Assembly: GCA_964600345.1 (NCBI GenBank)
Contig: CAZRKA010000091.1
Coordinates: 1 to 13,758, forward strand
Direction: 5' to 3'
DNA from: JABMMZ01 sp964600345
Lineage (GTDB): Bacteria; Bacteroidota; Bacteroidia; NS11-12g; UBA955
Length of the DNA: 13,758 nucleotides
This document shows positions 1 to 8,100 of this stretch, piece after piece (the stretch's first letter is position 1; each line of letters opens with the position of its first letter). Under the pieces are notes generated by a model. The model was given only the letters and a program-made list of their open reading frames with translations. It did not search any database and was not told the origin of the DNA. The translations under genes were made by a program, and so were the position numbers.

Positions 1-38
1 CGGGCTTTTTGGGATTGCAAATGTATTATTTATAAATT

Positions 39-67
39 AATTGGCAAAAAATTAATTATTGCCAATT
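39..67. terminator. Hairpin, possible terminator of an upstream gene
   Basis: A perfect 9-bp inverted repeat (AATTGGCAA at 39-47, TTGCCAATT at 59-67) encloses an 11-base AT-rich loop and is followed by TTTA. The very first bases (CGGGCTTTTT, 1-10) also look like the 3' half of a GC stem plus T-run. The two together suggest that a gene left of the window ends here. No free energy was calculated, and the stem is AT-rich, so this is tentative. Confidence 0.3.
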
Positions 68-141
68 TTAATAACTGAACGGGTAAAAATCTCGGGTTCT
101 ATTTAGCAAGCATTTTTAGGCATTGACAACTATTTCGTTTC

Positions 142-305
142 TAGTCTCCAGTCTCCAGCCTTTTTATCTTTAGTCTCTAGTCCCTGTATCAGAATCTCCA
201 TCGTCGACACGGGGCAAGCTTTATTCTTTAGTCTCTAATCTTTATTCTCTAGTCTTTAGTCTCTATTCTCTATTCTCTAGTCTTTAATCTTTCATCTTCA
301 TTCTT
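142..305. repeat. Degenerate heptanucleotide tandem array (consensus TAGTCTC)
   Basis: Bases 222-305 read as twelve uninterrupted 7-base units of the form TNNTCTY (variants such as TAGTCTC, TAATCTT, TATTCTC, TAGTCTT), ending in TCATCTT and CATTCTT. A second block at 142-198 holds further units (TAGTCTC, CAGTCTC, CAGCCTT, TTATCTT, TAGTCTC, TAGTCCC, GAATCTC) with one extra base at 163. A G+C-richer stretch at 199-221 separates the blocks, and eight C residues follow at 306-313. The strand is strongly pyrimidine-biased. There is no long reading frame across it, and it sits directly upstream of the purD promoter region. Function unknown; the seven-base phasing is directly visible. Confidence 0.85.
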
Positions 306-354
306 CCCCCCCCAATTGTTCATTCCGTGTGTGTAAGCATCTGCGGTGTTTTAT

Positions 355-362
355 TAATTTTG
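355..362 (+). promoter_or_regulatory. Bacteroidota-type -7 element for purD
   Basis: TAATTTTG matches the TAnnTTTG -7 consensus used by the primary sigma factor of Bacteroidota. Its last base is only five bases from the purD ATG at 368, so transcription would begin at or next to the start codon. No TTG (-33) is seen at the usual 17-23 base spacing; the nearest is at 316-318, too far away. The match is six fixed positions and could arise by chance, but its position is right. Confidence 0.5.
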
Positions 363-367
363 CGCCA

Positions 368-1657
368 ATGAATATCCTGATATTAGGCGGAGGAGGCAGA
401 GAACATGTATTTGCCGATAAAATCAGCAAAAGCCCCTTGTGTGACAAACTTTATACTGCACCCGGAAATGCAGGCACTGCTTTGCATGGAATCAATTTGC
501 CAATTTCACCATTGGATTTTGAGGCAATAGAAAAAGCCTGTATTGACTATGGTATTGACATGATAGTCCCCGGAAACGAAGATCCTTTGGTAGCCGGTGT
601 TACTGATTATATAGAGACAAGCAGTAAACTGAAAAATATCATGGTTGCCGGACCTAAGGCATCCGGCGCACGACTCGAGGGCAGCAAAGACTTTTCGAAG
701 AAACTGATGAGCAAATACCATATTCCGACTGCGGCTCATCTTACTGTAACATCAGCGAATATTGAAGAAGGAATTTCGTTTCTTCATTCATTAAAACCAC
801 CCTATGTTTTAAAAGCCGACGGTTTGGCCGCAGGAAAAGGGGTATTGATAGAAAATGATATTGACAAAGCCTGTTCGGATCTCAAAGAAATGCTGGGTGG
901 TAAATTTGGTGATGCCAGTTCCAGGGTTGTAATAGAGGAGTATTTGCACGGAATCGAACTTAGTTGTTTTGTGCTTACAGATGGAAACAATTATGTCATG
1001 TTACCCGAAGCAAAAGACTATAAGCGAGTAGGTGAGGGCGACACCGGTCTCAATACCGGCGGTATGGGTGCTGTGTCACCTGTCCCATTTGCCGGAAAGG
1101 AATTTTTGGAAAAGGTCGAACAAAAGATTGTCATTCCTACAATCAAAGGACTAAAGAATGAAAACATTCCATATAAAGGGTTTTTGTTTATTGGTTTGAT
1201 GAATGTAGACGGCGAACCAAAGGTAATTGAATACAATTGCCGCATGGGTGATCCTGAAACAGAGGTAGTATTGCACCGGCTTGAAAGTGATTTTCTTGAA
1301 TTGTTATTAGCCACATGCAAAGGAGAACTGCATAAAAAGGAATTGAAAATCAGCAGGGATACAGCGGTGACAGTTGTTCTGGTATCTGGCGGATACCCTG
1401 AAAGCTTCGGAAAAGGATATGAGATCGGCGGACTTGAAAAGGTCAGTCAATCTACAATTTACCACGCGGGGACCAAACCTGAAGACGGCAAAGTATTAAG
1501 CAATGGCGGCAGGGTATTGGCAATCACATCTGTGGCTTCAAGCATTGAGGCCGCCGTCAAATTGTCTATGGATTCTGCAGAATTGATTACTTACAAAGAC
1601 AAATATTACAGAAAAGATATCGGAAAAGATTTAATGAAATACAATGAACAAATTTAA
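368..1657 (+). CDS. purD: Phosphoribosylamine-glycine ligase (GAR synthetase)
   Basis: Catalyses the ATP-dependent joining of glycine to 5-phosphoribosylamine, the second step of purine synthesis, in the cytosol. The 429-residue protein has the normal PurD length and order: N-terminal MNILILGGGGREH; an ATP-grasp core with DGLAAGKGV at residues 151-159, EEYLHGIELS and NTGGMGA; then RMGDPET at 292-298, which carries metal- and ATP-binding residues. The start is placed at 368 because the family begins precisely at this MNILILGGGG segment. An in-frame ATG at 329 would add 13 residues with no family resemblance and lies upstream of the likely -7 element. The last 14 bases overlap the DUF502 gene, so the two are probably co-transcribed and translationally coupled. 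No other purine gene is present nearby. Confidence 0.96.
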   Translation: MNILILGGGGREHVFADKISKSPLCDKLYTAPGNAGTALHGINLPISPLDFEAIEKACIDYGIDMIVPGNEDPLVAGVTDYIETSSKLKNIMVAGPKASGARLEGSKDFSKKLMSKYHIPTAAHLTVTSANIEEGISFLHSLKPPYVLKADGLAAGKGVLIENDIDKACSDLKEMLGGKFGDASSRVVIEEYLHGIELSCFVLTDGNNYVMLPEAKDYKRVGEGDTGLNTGGMGAVSPVPFAGKEFLEKVEQKIVIPTIKGLKNENIPYKGFLFIGLMNVDGEPKVIEYNCRMGDPETEVVLHRLESDFLELLLATCKGELHKKELKISRDTAVTVVLVSGGYPESFGKGYEIGGLEKVSQSTIYHAGTKPEDGKVLSNGGRVLAITSVASSIEAAVKLSMDSAELITYKDKYYRKDIGKDLMKYNEQI

Positions 1658-2240
1658 ACATGAAATGGTGAGGCAGAGACTGGTTAACCGTCTCCTTAAA
1701 TATTTCCTCAGGGGATTGCTGATTTCAATACCTCTGGTGGCAACAATAGGCATTATAGTCTGGTTGTTCGAGACCATTGACAACCTGCTGGGCGAGGATC
1801 ATCTGCCCGGTTTAGGCATACTCATCATCCTTTCCCTTATTTTGTTAATCGGCTTTATAGGATCGTCTTATATTGCCAAACCCTTTATTGATTGGTTCGA
1901 CGACTGGCTGGAAAAAACACCCGGTATAAAGTTTCTGTATTCGTCTGTTAAAGATATTATGGAAGCCTTTGTTGGTGAAAAGAAAAAATTCTCTGAACCG
2001 GTTATTCTTGAACTCGGCGCCGAAGGAATTTACAAGGTGGGATTTATAACTAAAAAAGACCTGAAAAGCATAGGCATGGAAGGTTTTTCTGCAGTATATT
2101 TTCCTAAATCGTATGGCTTTATGGGTGATCTTTATTTCGTAAGGAATAACAAGATTAAGCCTCTGGATGCAAATCCAACCGCTGTTTTCAAGATGATTGT
2201 TTCCGGGGGTGTAACCGGCGTCGAAGACTCAGACGTTTAA
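1644..2240 (+). CDS. DUF502 family inner-membrane protein
   Basis: A 198-residue protein with the layout of the DUF502 (COG2928) family: two transmembrane helices near the N terminus (about 21-43 and 57-78) and a soluble C-terminal half. Family-like segments are FLRGLLISIPLVAT at the first helix, TPGIKFLYSSVKDIMEAF at 92-109 and the PKSYGFMGDLYFV stretch at 154-166. The family is a widespread cytoplasmic-membrane protein without an established biochemical role. The ATG at 1644 lies inside purD (14-base overlap) in a different frame; a second in-frame ATG at 1665 is possible but would remove only seven residues. The 3' end runs convergently through the last 53 bases of the lycopene cyclase gene on the other strand. 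Confidence 0.85.
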   Translation: MNKFKHEMVRQRLVNRLLKYFLRGLLISIPLVATIGIIVWLFETIDNLLGEDHLPGLGILIILSLILLIGFIGSSYIAKPFIDWFDDWLEKTPGIKFLYSSVKDIMEAFVGEKKKFSEPVILELGAEGIYKVGFITKKDLKSIGMEGFSAVYFPKSYGFMGDLYFVRNNKIKPLDANPTAVFKMIVSGGVTGVEDSDV

Positions 2241-2898
2241 ACCATTCGTATAATCCGGTACACATTGCCAGCATGGCCATATTGTAGAGGAAATCTTCTA
2301 TTGGAATGCTCATTACCCTGAAACCGCTGATTTCATTTTCATTGTAAAACACAACAGGTTTGGCGGTTAATATACCATTTACCAGCAGCATAGGTATAAT
2401 GGATACAAGAAAGGCAAAATAAAACCAGCTCATATACCTTCTTCTGATGACGGTGAGATGAGTGCCTAATATGAAAGACAGGAAAAGACAAGTTAAAGCG
2501 GTATACAGCCTGTCGTTAAACCAATACAATAGTGAACATGAAATCCCGAAGAATAACAGTGTAAACCAACGGTAAAGTTCTTCGAATGTGGCACTCTGGC
2601 CAATATATGCTTTCAGACATTCGTAAATAAAAATACAGGCATAAGGTACAGTTAAAAAAAACAAGACCTCCTCTACAGGTAAGTTGCCAATGTAGTAACC
2701 TAAAACGTACCTGGAATTGAAACCCCAGATCCGCATGCCCGCAAACCAGTGATCCCAAAACAGGAATAACAAAGCAGTGAGAATAATTGCAGGAAACAGA
2801 CTTGGCCAGTGCTTGTAAAATGCTACCTTTTTATCGAAAGATAAAAGCAGAGGAAACAGTATACACCCAATATTGATCCAGAGATAAAGACTATTCAT
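2188..2898 (-). CDS. Lycopene cyclase, fused two-repeat (CrtYcd) type
   Basis: A polytopic membrane protein of 236 residues built from two copies of the lycopene cyclase domain. The first copy carries WDHWF followed by RIWGFNSRYVLGYYIGNLP, then PVEEVLFF at 74-81 and PYACIFIYECL. The second carries the matching PIEDFLYN at 199-206 and GLYEWFK. These paired P-x-E-[ED] signatures mark the heterodimer-derived cyclases that close the ends of lycopene to beta-type rings; in Bacteroidota both halves are commonly one protein. Its ATG sits in the last eight bases of the ECF sigma gene, so it is translated from the same message. No other crt gene lies in the window, so the rest of the pathway must be elsewhere. 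A basic tail (from about residue 225) is encoded in the overlap with the DUF502 gene. Ring type and substrate are inferred. Confidence 0.85.
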   Translation of the reverse strand: MNSLYLWINIGCILFPLLLSFDKKVAFYKHWPSLFPAIILTALLFLFWDHWFAGMRIWGFNSRYVLGYYIGNLPVEEVLFFLTVPYACIFIYECLKAYIGQSATFEELYRWFTLLFFGISCSLLYWFNDRLYTALTCLFLSFILGTHLTVIRRRYMSWFYFAFLVSIIPMLLVNGILTAKPVVFYNENEISGFRVMSIPIEDFLYNMAMLAMCTGLYEWFKRLSLRRRLHPRKQSS

Positions 2899-3463
2899 TA
2901 ACGCGTTTCAGTGTAGAATACTCTGAGGCATACACCCTGAGTTTCTGCCTGAGTAATCTTCTCGCAACAAAGATACGGGTTTTTACAGTGCCTATCGGTA
3001 TCTGCAGTGCCTCCGCTATTTCGTGATATTTGAATCCTTCAGCGTTTAGCATGAAAGTAACTTTAAGTTCAGATGGCAAACTGCCGATGGCCGTCTCAAG
3101 GTCGCGGCGAATGAATTTGAGTTCAGCCTGATTAACTACATTATGAGTGGCCTGATCGAGAAAGAAGGTATTGTCAGTGGTATCAATAAATGTATTTCTC
3201 TTGGCCATTCTTCTGTAATTGTTAATGAAGCTGTTGCGGAGTATGGTATACAACCAGGCCTTGAGATTGCTGCCTTCACTAAACCTGTCTTTGTACTTTA
3301 ATGCCTTGAGCATGGTTTCCTGCACAAGATCATTGGCATCGTCGTTGTTGCGTGTTAACTGCATAGCCAGAATTTTTAAAGGTCTGGATTCGAGTTTGAG
3401 CAGCTCTTCGAATTGATTATCGCCTGTCATAAATGCATTGGATTTCATGAGGACAAATTTCAT
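2891..3463 (-). CDS. ECF-type sigma factor
   Basis: A 190-residue sigma-70 family protein with only regions 2 and 4. Region 2 covers about residues 18-88, with the core-binding DDANDLVQET motif at 41-50 and the promoter-opening segment LKAWLYTILRNSFINNYRR at 67-85. Region 4 covers 121-176, with helix-turn-helix EIAEALQIPIGTVKTRIFVA at 148-167. Three in-frame starts are plausible: 3463 (chosen), 3448 and 3430, giving 190, 185 or 179 residues. An ATG at 3580 would add 39 lysine-rich residues that do not resemble the family. None has a clear ribosome-binding site. No anti-sigma gene is adjacent; instead the next gene, overlapping by eight bases, is a lycopene cyclase. A role in controlling carotenoid genes is inferred from that coupling and from the CarQ precedent in Myxococcus. 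Confidence 0.88.
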   Translation of the reverse strand: MKFVLMKSNAFMTGDNQFEELLKLESRPLKILAMQLTRNNDDANDLVQETMLKALKYKDRFSEGSNLKAWLYTILRNSFINNYRRMAKRNTFIDTTDNTFFLDQATHNVVNQAELKFIRRDLETAIGSLPSELKVTFMLNAEGFKYHEIAEALQIPIGTVKTRIFVARRLLRQKLRVYASEYSTLKRVNE

Positions 3464-3770
3464 GGCATTCCGTAAGATCAGTTCGCATTTTTGTTTAAGA
3501 GTTGCTAAAATATTCTTAAACGAATAAATCAGACTCTTAGAAATGAAGTTATTGGATATCATTTTTATCTCATTATGCATTTGAAATCTTATGGAATGAG
3601 AATGTTATATATCAGATAAACAATAATATATGAAATATATAATTAGACTTATTTTCTAAGAAATCTTAAACATTAATTAATATTTAAAATCTATTTCAAG
3701 ATAGAAATCGTATATACATCTTTGGACTTCAGTACTTAAGATATAAGCGGCAATTTCCTTTTTGTTGAAT

Positions 3771-3778
3771 CAAACTTA
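3771..3778 (-). promoter_or_regulatory. Possible -7 element for the sigma factor-cyclase unit
   Basis: On the - strand this reads TAAGTTTG, a full match to TAnnTTTG. It would produce a leader of roughly 300 bases before the sigma factor start chosen here, which is long, and no TTG is found at normal -33 spacing. A chance match cannot be excluded in such AT-rich DNA. Confidence 0.25.
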
Positions 3779-3958
3779 GACAGTTTTAGAAGAATTTTAA
3801 TTGCTGCACCAAAGGTATTAAACTGTCCCCGCACCATATTTACCGTATTTAAGCCTTATCTGTAGATTAAGTGGCAGTTTAAGATTTATTTAAACCTATA
3901 TGTGTTTTTGTCATATCACTTATAGGTATTTATGATCGCTAATTTCGGATAAATAGGC

Positions 3959-3966
3959 TAAGTTTG
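3959..3966 (+). promoter_or_regulatory. -7 element for the pterin synthase-folE pair
   Basis: TAAGTTTG matches TAnnTTTG and lies 46 bases before the ATG at 4013. The resulting leader of about 40 bases could form a small hairpin just after the start site (GATAAA at 3972-3977 with TTTATC at 3990-3995). The -33 element is not evident. Confidence 0.45.
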
Positions 3967-4012
3967 CGCTGGATAAAACTATTTTAAGGTTTATCAGTTA
4001 TACTCTAAGCAG

Positions 4013-4423
4013 ATGAAGGTCTCCGTTTTTAGAAAAGCACATTTCAATTCAGCTCACAGATTGCACAATCCTGATTTAAGCAGGGAAGAGAATTTAAAAC
4101 TTTTCGGTCTATGCAATAATCCGAACTATCACGGACATAATTATATGCTGGAAGTAAGAGTGCATGGTCATATCGATCCGATCAGCGGATATGTCATAGA
4201 TACCAAGATACTGAAGGAAATCATAAAAGAAGAAGTTCACGATCCTTTTGATCACCGCAACCTGAATCTGGATACGGAAGAATTTAAAACATTGAACCCT
4301 ACTGCAGAAAATATAGCCGTGGTTATCTGGAACAAGTTGAGGAAAAGACTGAATACTGAACTGGATTTAACGGTTAAACTTTTCGAAACAGAAAATAATT
4401 ATGTCGAATTTGATGGAAAATAA
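4013..4423 (+). CDS. 6-pyruvoyl-tetrahydropterin synthase family protein
   Basis: A 136-residue T-fold enzyme acting on 7,8-dihydroneopterin triphosphate, the product of the next gene. Zinc ligands are H15 (in NSAHRL), H40 and H42 (HGH). The likely catalytic residues are C34 and the D80-H81 pair, and E126 (in ETENNY) matches the pterin-anchoring glutamate. The catalytic cysteine is five residues before HGH (CNNPNYHGH). From family knowledge this Cx5HGH spacing belongs to the eukaryote-like 6-pyruvoyl-tetrahydropterin synthase group (tetrahydrobiopterin route), whereas QueD enzymes of queuosine synthesis have CxxxHGH. A queuosine role is therefore less likely but not excluded, because annotation pipelines often call both 6-carboxytetrahydropterin synthase. 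The last 23 bases overlap folE. Confidence 0.9.
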   Translation: MKVSVFRKAHFNSAHRLHNPDLSREENLKLFGLCNNPNYHGHNYMLEVRVHGHIDPISGYVIDTKILKEIIKEEVHDPFDHRNLNLDTEEFKTLNPTAENIAVVIWNKLRKRLNTELDLTVKLFETENNYVEFDGK

Positions 4424-5072
4424 ATTGCACAGCGAAGATCACGATCACGACTTTGATGATTCACATATGGATACTCCCATGCGTCACGACGCATTCCATA
4501 AAAGTGATGAAGAAAAGATAGATATAATTCAGAAGCACTTTCATGCCATTATGGAAACTCTCGGCCTTGACCTGGAAGACGACAGTCTGAAAGGTACACC
4601 CCGCAGAGTTGCTAAAATGTACGTCAAGGAAATGTTCTGGGGTTTGAATCCCGAGAACAAACCACCGGTATCACATTTCAAAAACAAGTTCCGGTACAAC
4701 GAAATGCTGATTGAAAAGGACATTCATTTTTATACCAATTGCGAACACCATTTTGTGCCATTTTTCGGCAATGCACATATTGCCTATATTCCTAATGGTA
4801 AAGTAATAGGACTCTCAAAGCTCAACCGCATAGTTGAGTATTTTGCCAAAAGACCTCAGGTACAGGAAAGAATGACCATGCAGATTGCCAATGAATTAAA
4901 GAAAATCCTCAATACCGAAAATGTGGCAGTTATTCTGAATGCCAAACATTTATGCGTAGCCAGCAGAGGCATTAAAGACAACAGCAGTCATACCACCACC
5001 TCAGAGTATTCAGGTCGGTTTAACGATCCCGATACCAGACTGGAACTGCACAGACTACTGGCGCTGACATAA
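4401..5072 (+). CDS. folE: GTP cyclohydrolase I
   Basis: Opens GTP to 7,8-dihydroneopterin triphosphate, the entry step to folate, tetrahydrobiopterin and queuosine. The 223-residue protein is of type IA. Zinc ligands C114, H117 and C185 sit in YTNCEHHFVPFFG and AKHLCVASRG; H116 and H183 match the catalytic histidines; IGLSKLNRIVEYFAKRPQVQ at 136-155 is the GTP-binding stretch; and SSHTTTSEYSG follows. Residues 10-33 are rich in His and Asp (H10, H14, H16, H22, H29, H33), unusual for the variable N-terminal arm and possibly metal-binding. The start could be 4401 or the in-frame ATG at 4413; both lie within the end of the pterin synthase gene, indicating coupled synthesis of two consecutive enzymes. 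Confidence 0.95.
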   Translation: MSNLMENKLHSEDHDHDFDDSHMDTPMRHDAFHKSDEEKIDIIQKHFHAIMETLGLDLEDDSLKGTPRRVAKMYVKEMFWGLNPENKPPVSHFKNKFRYNEMLIEKDIHFYTNCEHHFVPFFGNAHIAYIPNGKVIGLSKLNRIVEYFAKRPQVQERMTMQIANELKKILNTENVAVILNAKHLCVASRGIKDNSSHTTTSEYSGRFNDPDTRLELHRLLALT

Positions 5073-5124
5073 GTGAGCTGATTGCAGGTTTTTTCTGTAT
5101 TTTCGCAACTCATTCGATTGCAAT

Positions 5125-8100
5125 ATGACAAGAACTGTTACTTTAATTTTTCTCCTTCCTTTTACCCTTTTTTCAAATTCAGTTTTCAATTACAAGGATT
5201 ACTGGAAAAACCGAAAACCTAATGCTGCATACTGGCAACAGGATGTACATTATACCATTAATGCCGTAATTGACGACGAAAAGGATGAAATAAAAGGAGA
5301 AGAAACCCTGGTTTATTACAACAATAGTCCCGACAAATTATATACTGTTTATTTTCATCTTTACCAGAATGCATTTCAACCCGGTAGTTATGCCCATGCG
5401 CTTAACGATGTCAATCACGAAAACACGGAATTCGGCAAATATGAGGCTCTTAAAATGGGTACCTTAATAGACGAATTTATTGTTGACGGTCAAAAACTGG
5501 AATACAGGATAGATAACACCATTCTGATAGCAAAACTAAAAACGCCTCTTGAACCTGGTGCTTCGCTAAAATTTGATATCAAATTCAGAACTTACTGGGA
5601 TAATGGCAGTATGCGCAGAAGATTCAAGACCTTTGATCCGGATGGTAAAGGAAAGTATAAGCACTTCGATGGTGTGCACTGGTATCCGCGAATATGTGTA
5701 TACGACCGTAAATTTGGCTGGGAAACTGATCAGCATCTCGGAAAGGAATTCTACGGTGATTACGGTGTTTACGATGTTAAAATAACTTTCCCTTCCAATT
5801 ATGTAGTAGAAGCCACTGGCGCTTTGCAGAACGAGTCTGTTGTTATGCCCGAACAACTTCGGAAAAGTCTGGATATTGCCAATTATTCCAGAGAAGGATT
5901 GGTAGGGCAGTCGGGTAAAGGAAAATCCAGGATTCCAACGGGGTATACTTTCACAATTCCGAGAGAAGGTACAAAAACTTGGATTTATCACGCCGAAAAT
6001 GTACACGATTTTGCTTTTACCGCCGACCCATCCTACAGGATAGGTGAAGTGGTCTGGAACGGAATACGCTGCATCACACTGGCTCAGGAACAAAATGCCC
6101 CATACTGGTATCCGACCGCAGCATTTGTCGCTAAAGTAGTAGAAACATACAGCACCGACTTCGGTATGTACGGCTATCCTAAAATAGTTGCCGCAGATGC
6201 AAGAGACGGGATGGAATACCCTATGATTACATTGAACGGCGGCAACTGGCCGGGACATCAGTATGTGATTGCTCACGAAGTTGGTCACAACTGGTTTTTC
6301 GGAATGATAGGGAATAACGAGACGTACAGAGCTTTGCTCGACGAGGGATTTACTCAGTTCTTAACCTCATGGAGCATTAAGAGGTTTAACAATCTACCCA
6401 TAAAAGCCAGCGCATACGACGAACAATCTGTATACAATGGTTATCTGTTTGATGCCCAGAATAAAAACGATGCAACCCTCAATACGCATAGTGACGATTT
6501 CGGTTCGGCCACAGGTCACGGCGGCGGATACAGACATGTGTATTACAAAACTGCGACCATGCTTTACAATCTGCAGTATGTGCTGGGTGATACTCTTTTT
6601 CTGAGCTCCATGAAACATTATTTCAACAAATGGAAATTTGCACATCCATATCCGGATGATTTCAGACAGGCCATTATTGAATACTGCAAGACTGACCTCA
6701 ACTGGTTTTTCGATCAGTGGATGGAAACCACTAAATCCATCGATTACAAATTGATGAATGTTAAAAGAGTTAACAGAAAATCCAATGATGGAAAATTCCA
6801 CTACAGAATCAGAATAAAACGCAAAGGCGAAATGCAGATGCCAATTGATCTGAGCGTAAAAGATAAAGACAACAGAAGCTACGAGTATTTAATTCCAAAT
6901 ACTTATTTTGTCAAACCTGAGGGAAGAACTGTTCTTGCTACGTGGAAGGGATGGGGCTTGCTTAACAGGATATACGACGATACCATCACGCTTAATTCTA
7001 AAATAAACACCATCGAAATCGATACAACTCAAAGGCTGGCAGATATATACAGAATGGACAACAGGATAAAGAAAAACAATTACAATCTGCCCCTGAAAGT
7101 TAAGACTGATTACGGTATTTCAAATACGGCTTCCTTTAATCACCGCAATATGAGCTGGAGACCCGATCTCTGGTTTAATGCAGTTGATGGTTTAAAAGCA
7201 GGGTTCAATATGCATTTCGAATATGCAAGGGTAAAGCATGTACTCGATCTGAGTGCCTGGTACAATACCGGTCTTTGGGCCGAAAAACCTTATGAAAGCA
7301 ATGTAAGGGCTCCGCTGTCTTATCGATTAAGGTATTCAAATCTCGTTGGCAGGGATGCATTTATTTACTGGGATACCAGATGGTTGGATGGCATCTTTTA
7401 CGACGATCTGGGTTTCAGAAAATCATTTGGAAAAAACTTTGTCAATATACACTTCAAGTCGATTTCTATGGACAGCATGCAAAGTGTATACTGGCCATAC
7501 AGCGGTGTTAAACAAAGGGAATACAAAAGCAACAGGAGCATAATTGTTGACTATTCCAGAAACTACCGGTATAAAAGAGGTAATGGAATTATCAACTCAT
7601 CTCTGAGAGGAAGCAGCCTTAGCAAGGATTATGGATACGGTTCGTTTAAACTTGAAGTTATCAATAATAACCGACTTGGAAAATTCGATCTTAAAACCCG
7701 TTTGTTTTTAATGCATATTGAAGGTAGTTCAATTCCGGAAGAGGTCATGCTCAATCTGGCATCAGCCAACATGGAAGAATTGCTCGAAAGCAAATTTACC
7801 AGATCCCGCGGGTGGATACCTCAGGAATGGCTGGGATATGGAAAAACAAGCAATCATTTTCACATGGGTGGTGGATTGAATTTGAGAGGATATTCCGGAT
7901 ACCTGGCACCTGTCAGCAAAGACAATGTTCAATATCAATTATACAATGGAAATGGCGGAATGAGTGCTTCTGCTGAGCTTGGCTTCGACAGACTCTTCAG
8001 ATTTAAACCGGCTCTGACAAGGAATTTCCTGAAACTTGATCTCTACCTGTTTGCAGATGCAGGAGTTTTATACAACACCAATATTGCCGGTACCATTACT

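Larger units (their letters stand above)
3581..4012. other. AT-rich divergent intergenic region
   Basis: There is no credible gene between the sigma-factor unit (leftward) and the pterin genes (rightward). Bases 3595-3720 are extremely AT-rich. From 3771 the region holds two oppositely facing -7 elements of identical sequence (TAAGTTTG at 3959-3966 on +, its complement at 3771-3778). It also holds three copies of a CAGTTT-centred motif (3779-3790, 3817-3828 inverted, 3873-3884) and an inverted repeat ACCTATA / TATAGGT at 3894-3900 and 3921-3927. These look like promoter and operator material. No riboswitch or small RNA was recognised. Confidence 0.5.

Noticed and set aside
204..221. SalI (GTCGAC) and HindIII (AAGCTT) sites close together, suggesting cloning linker
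   Set aside because: There is no other vector-like sequence around, and the flanks continue the native heptamer repeats on both sides; two six-base sites can occur by chance.
142..305. CRISPR array
   Set aside because: Units are only seven bases, adjacent, degenerate and without spacers; no cas gene is present.
329..367. Upstream start for purD adding 13 residues
   Set aside because: The extra residues do not resemble PurD, whose family begins at MNILILGGGG, and they precede the -7 element at 355-362.
3464..3580. N-terminal extension of the sigma factor to 229 residues
   Set aside because: It would exceed the usual ECF length and the added residues are unlike region 2 or known extensions.
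3972..3995. Riboswitch (preQ1 or pterin) in the leader of the pterin genes
   Set aside because: Only a simple 6-bp hairpin with a bulge is present; no known aptamer consensus was recognisable.
5566..6288. 240-codon open frame on the - strand inside the M1 gene
   Set aside because: It is fully antisense to the catalytic domain with its HEVGH motif; its translation has no family features and is irregular in composition.
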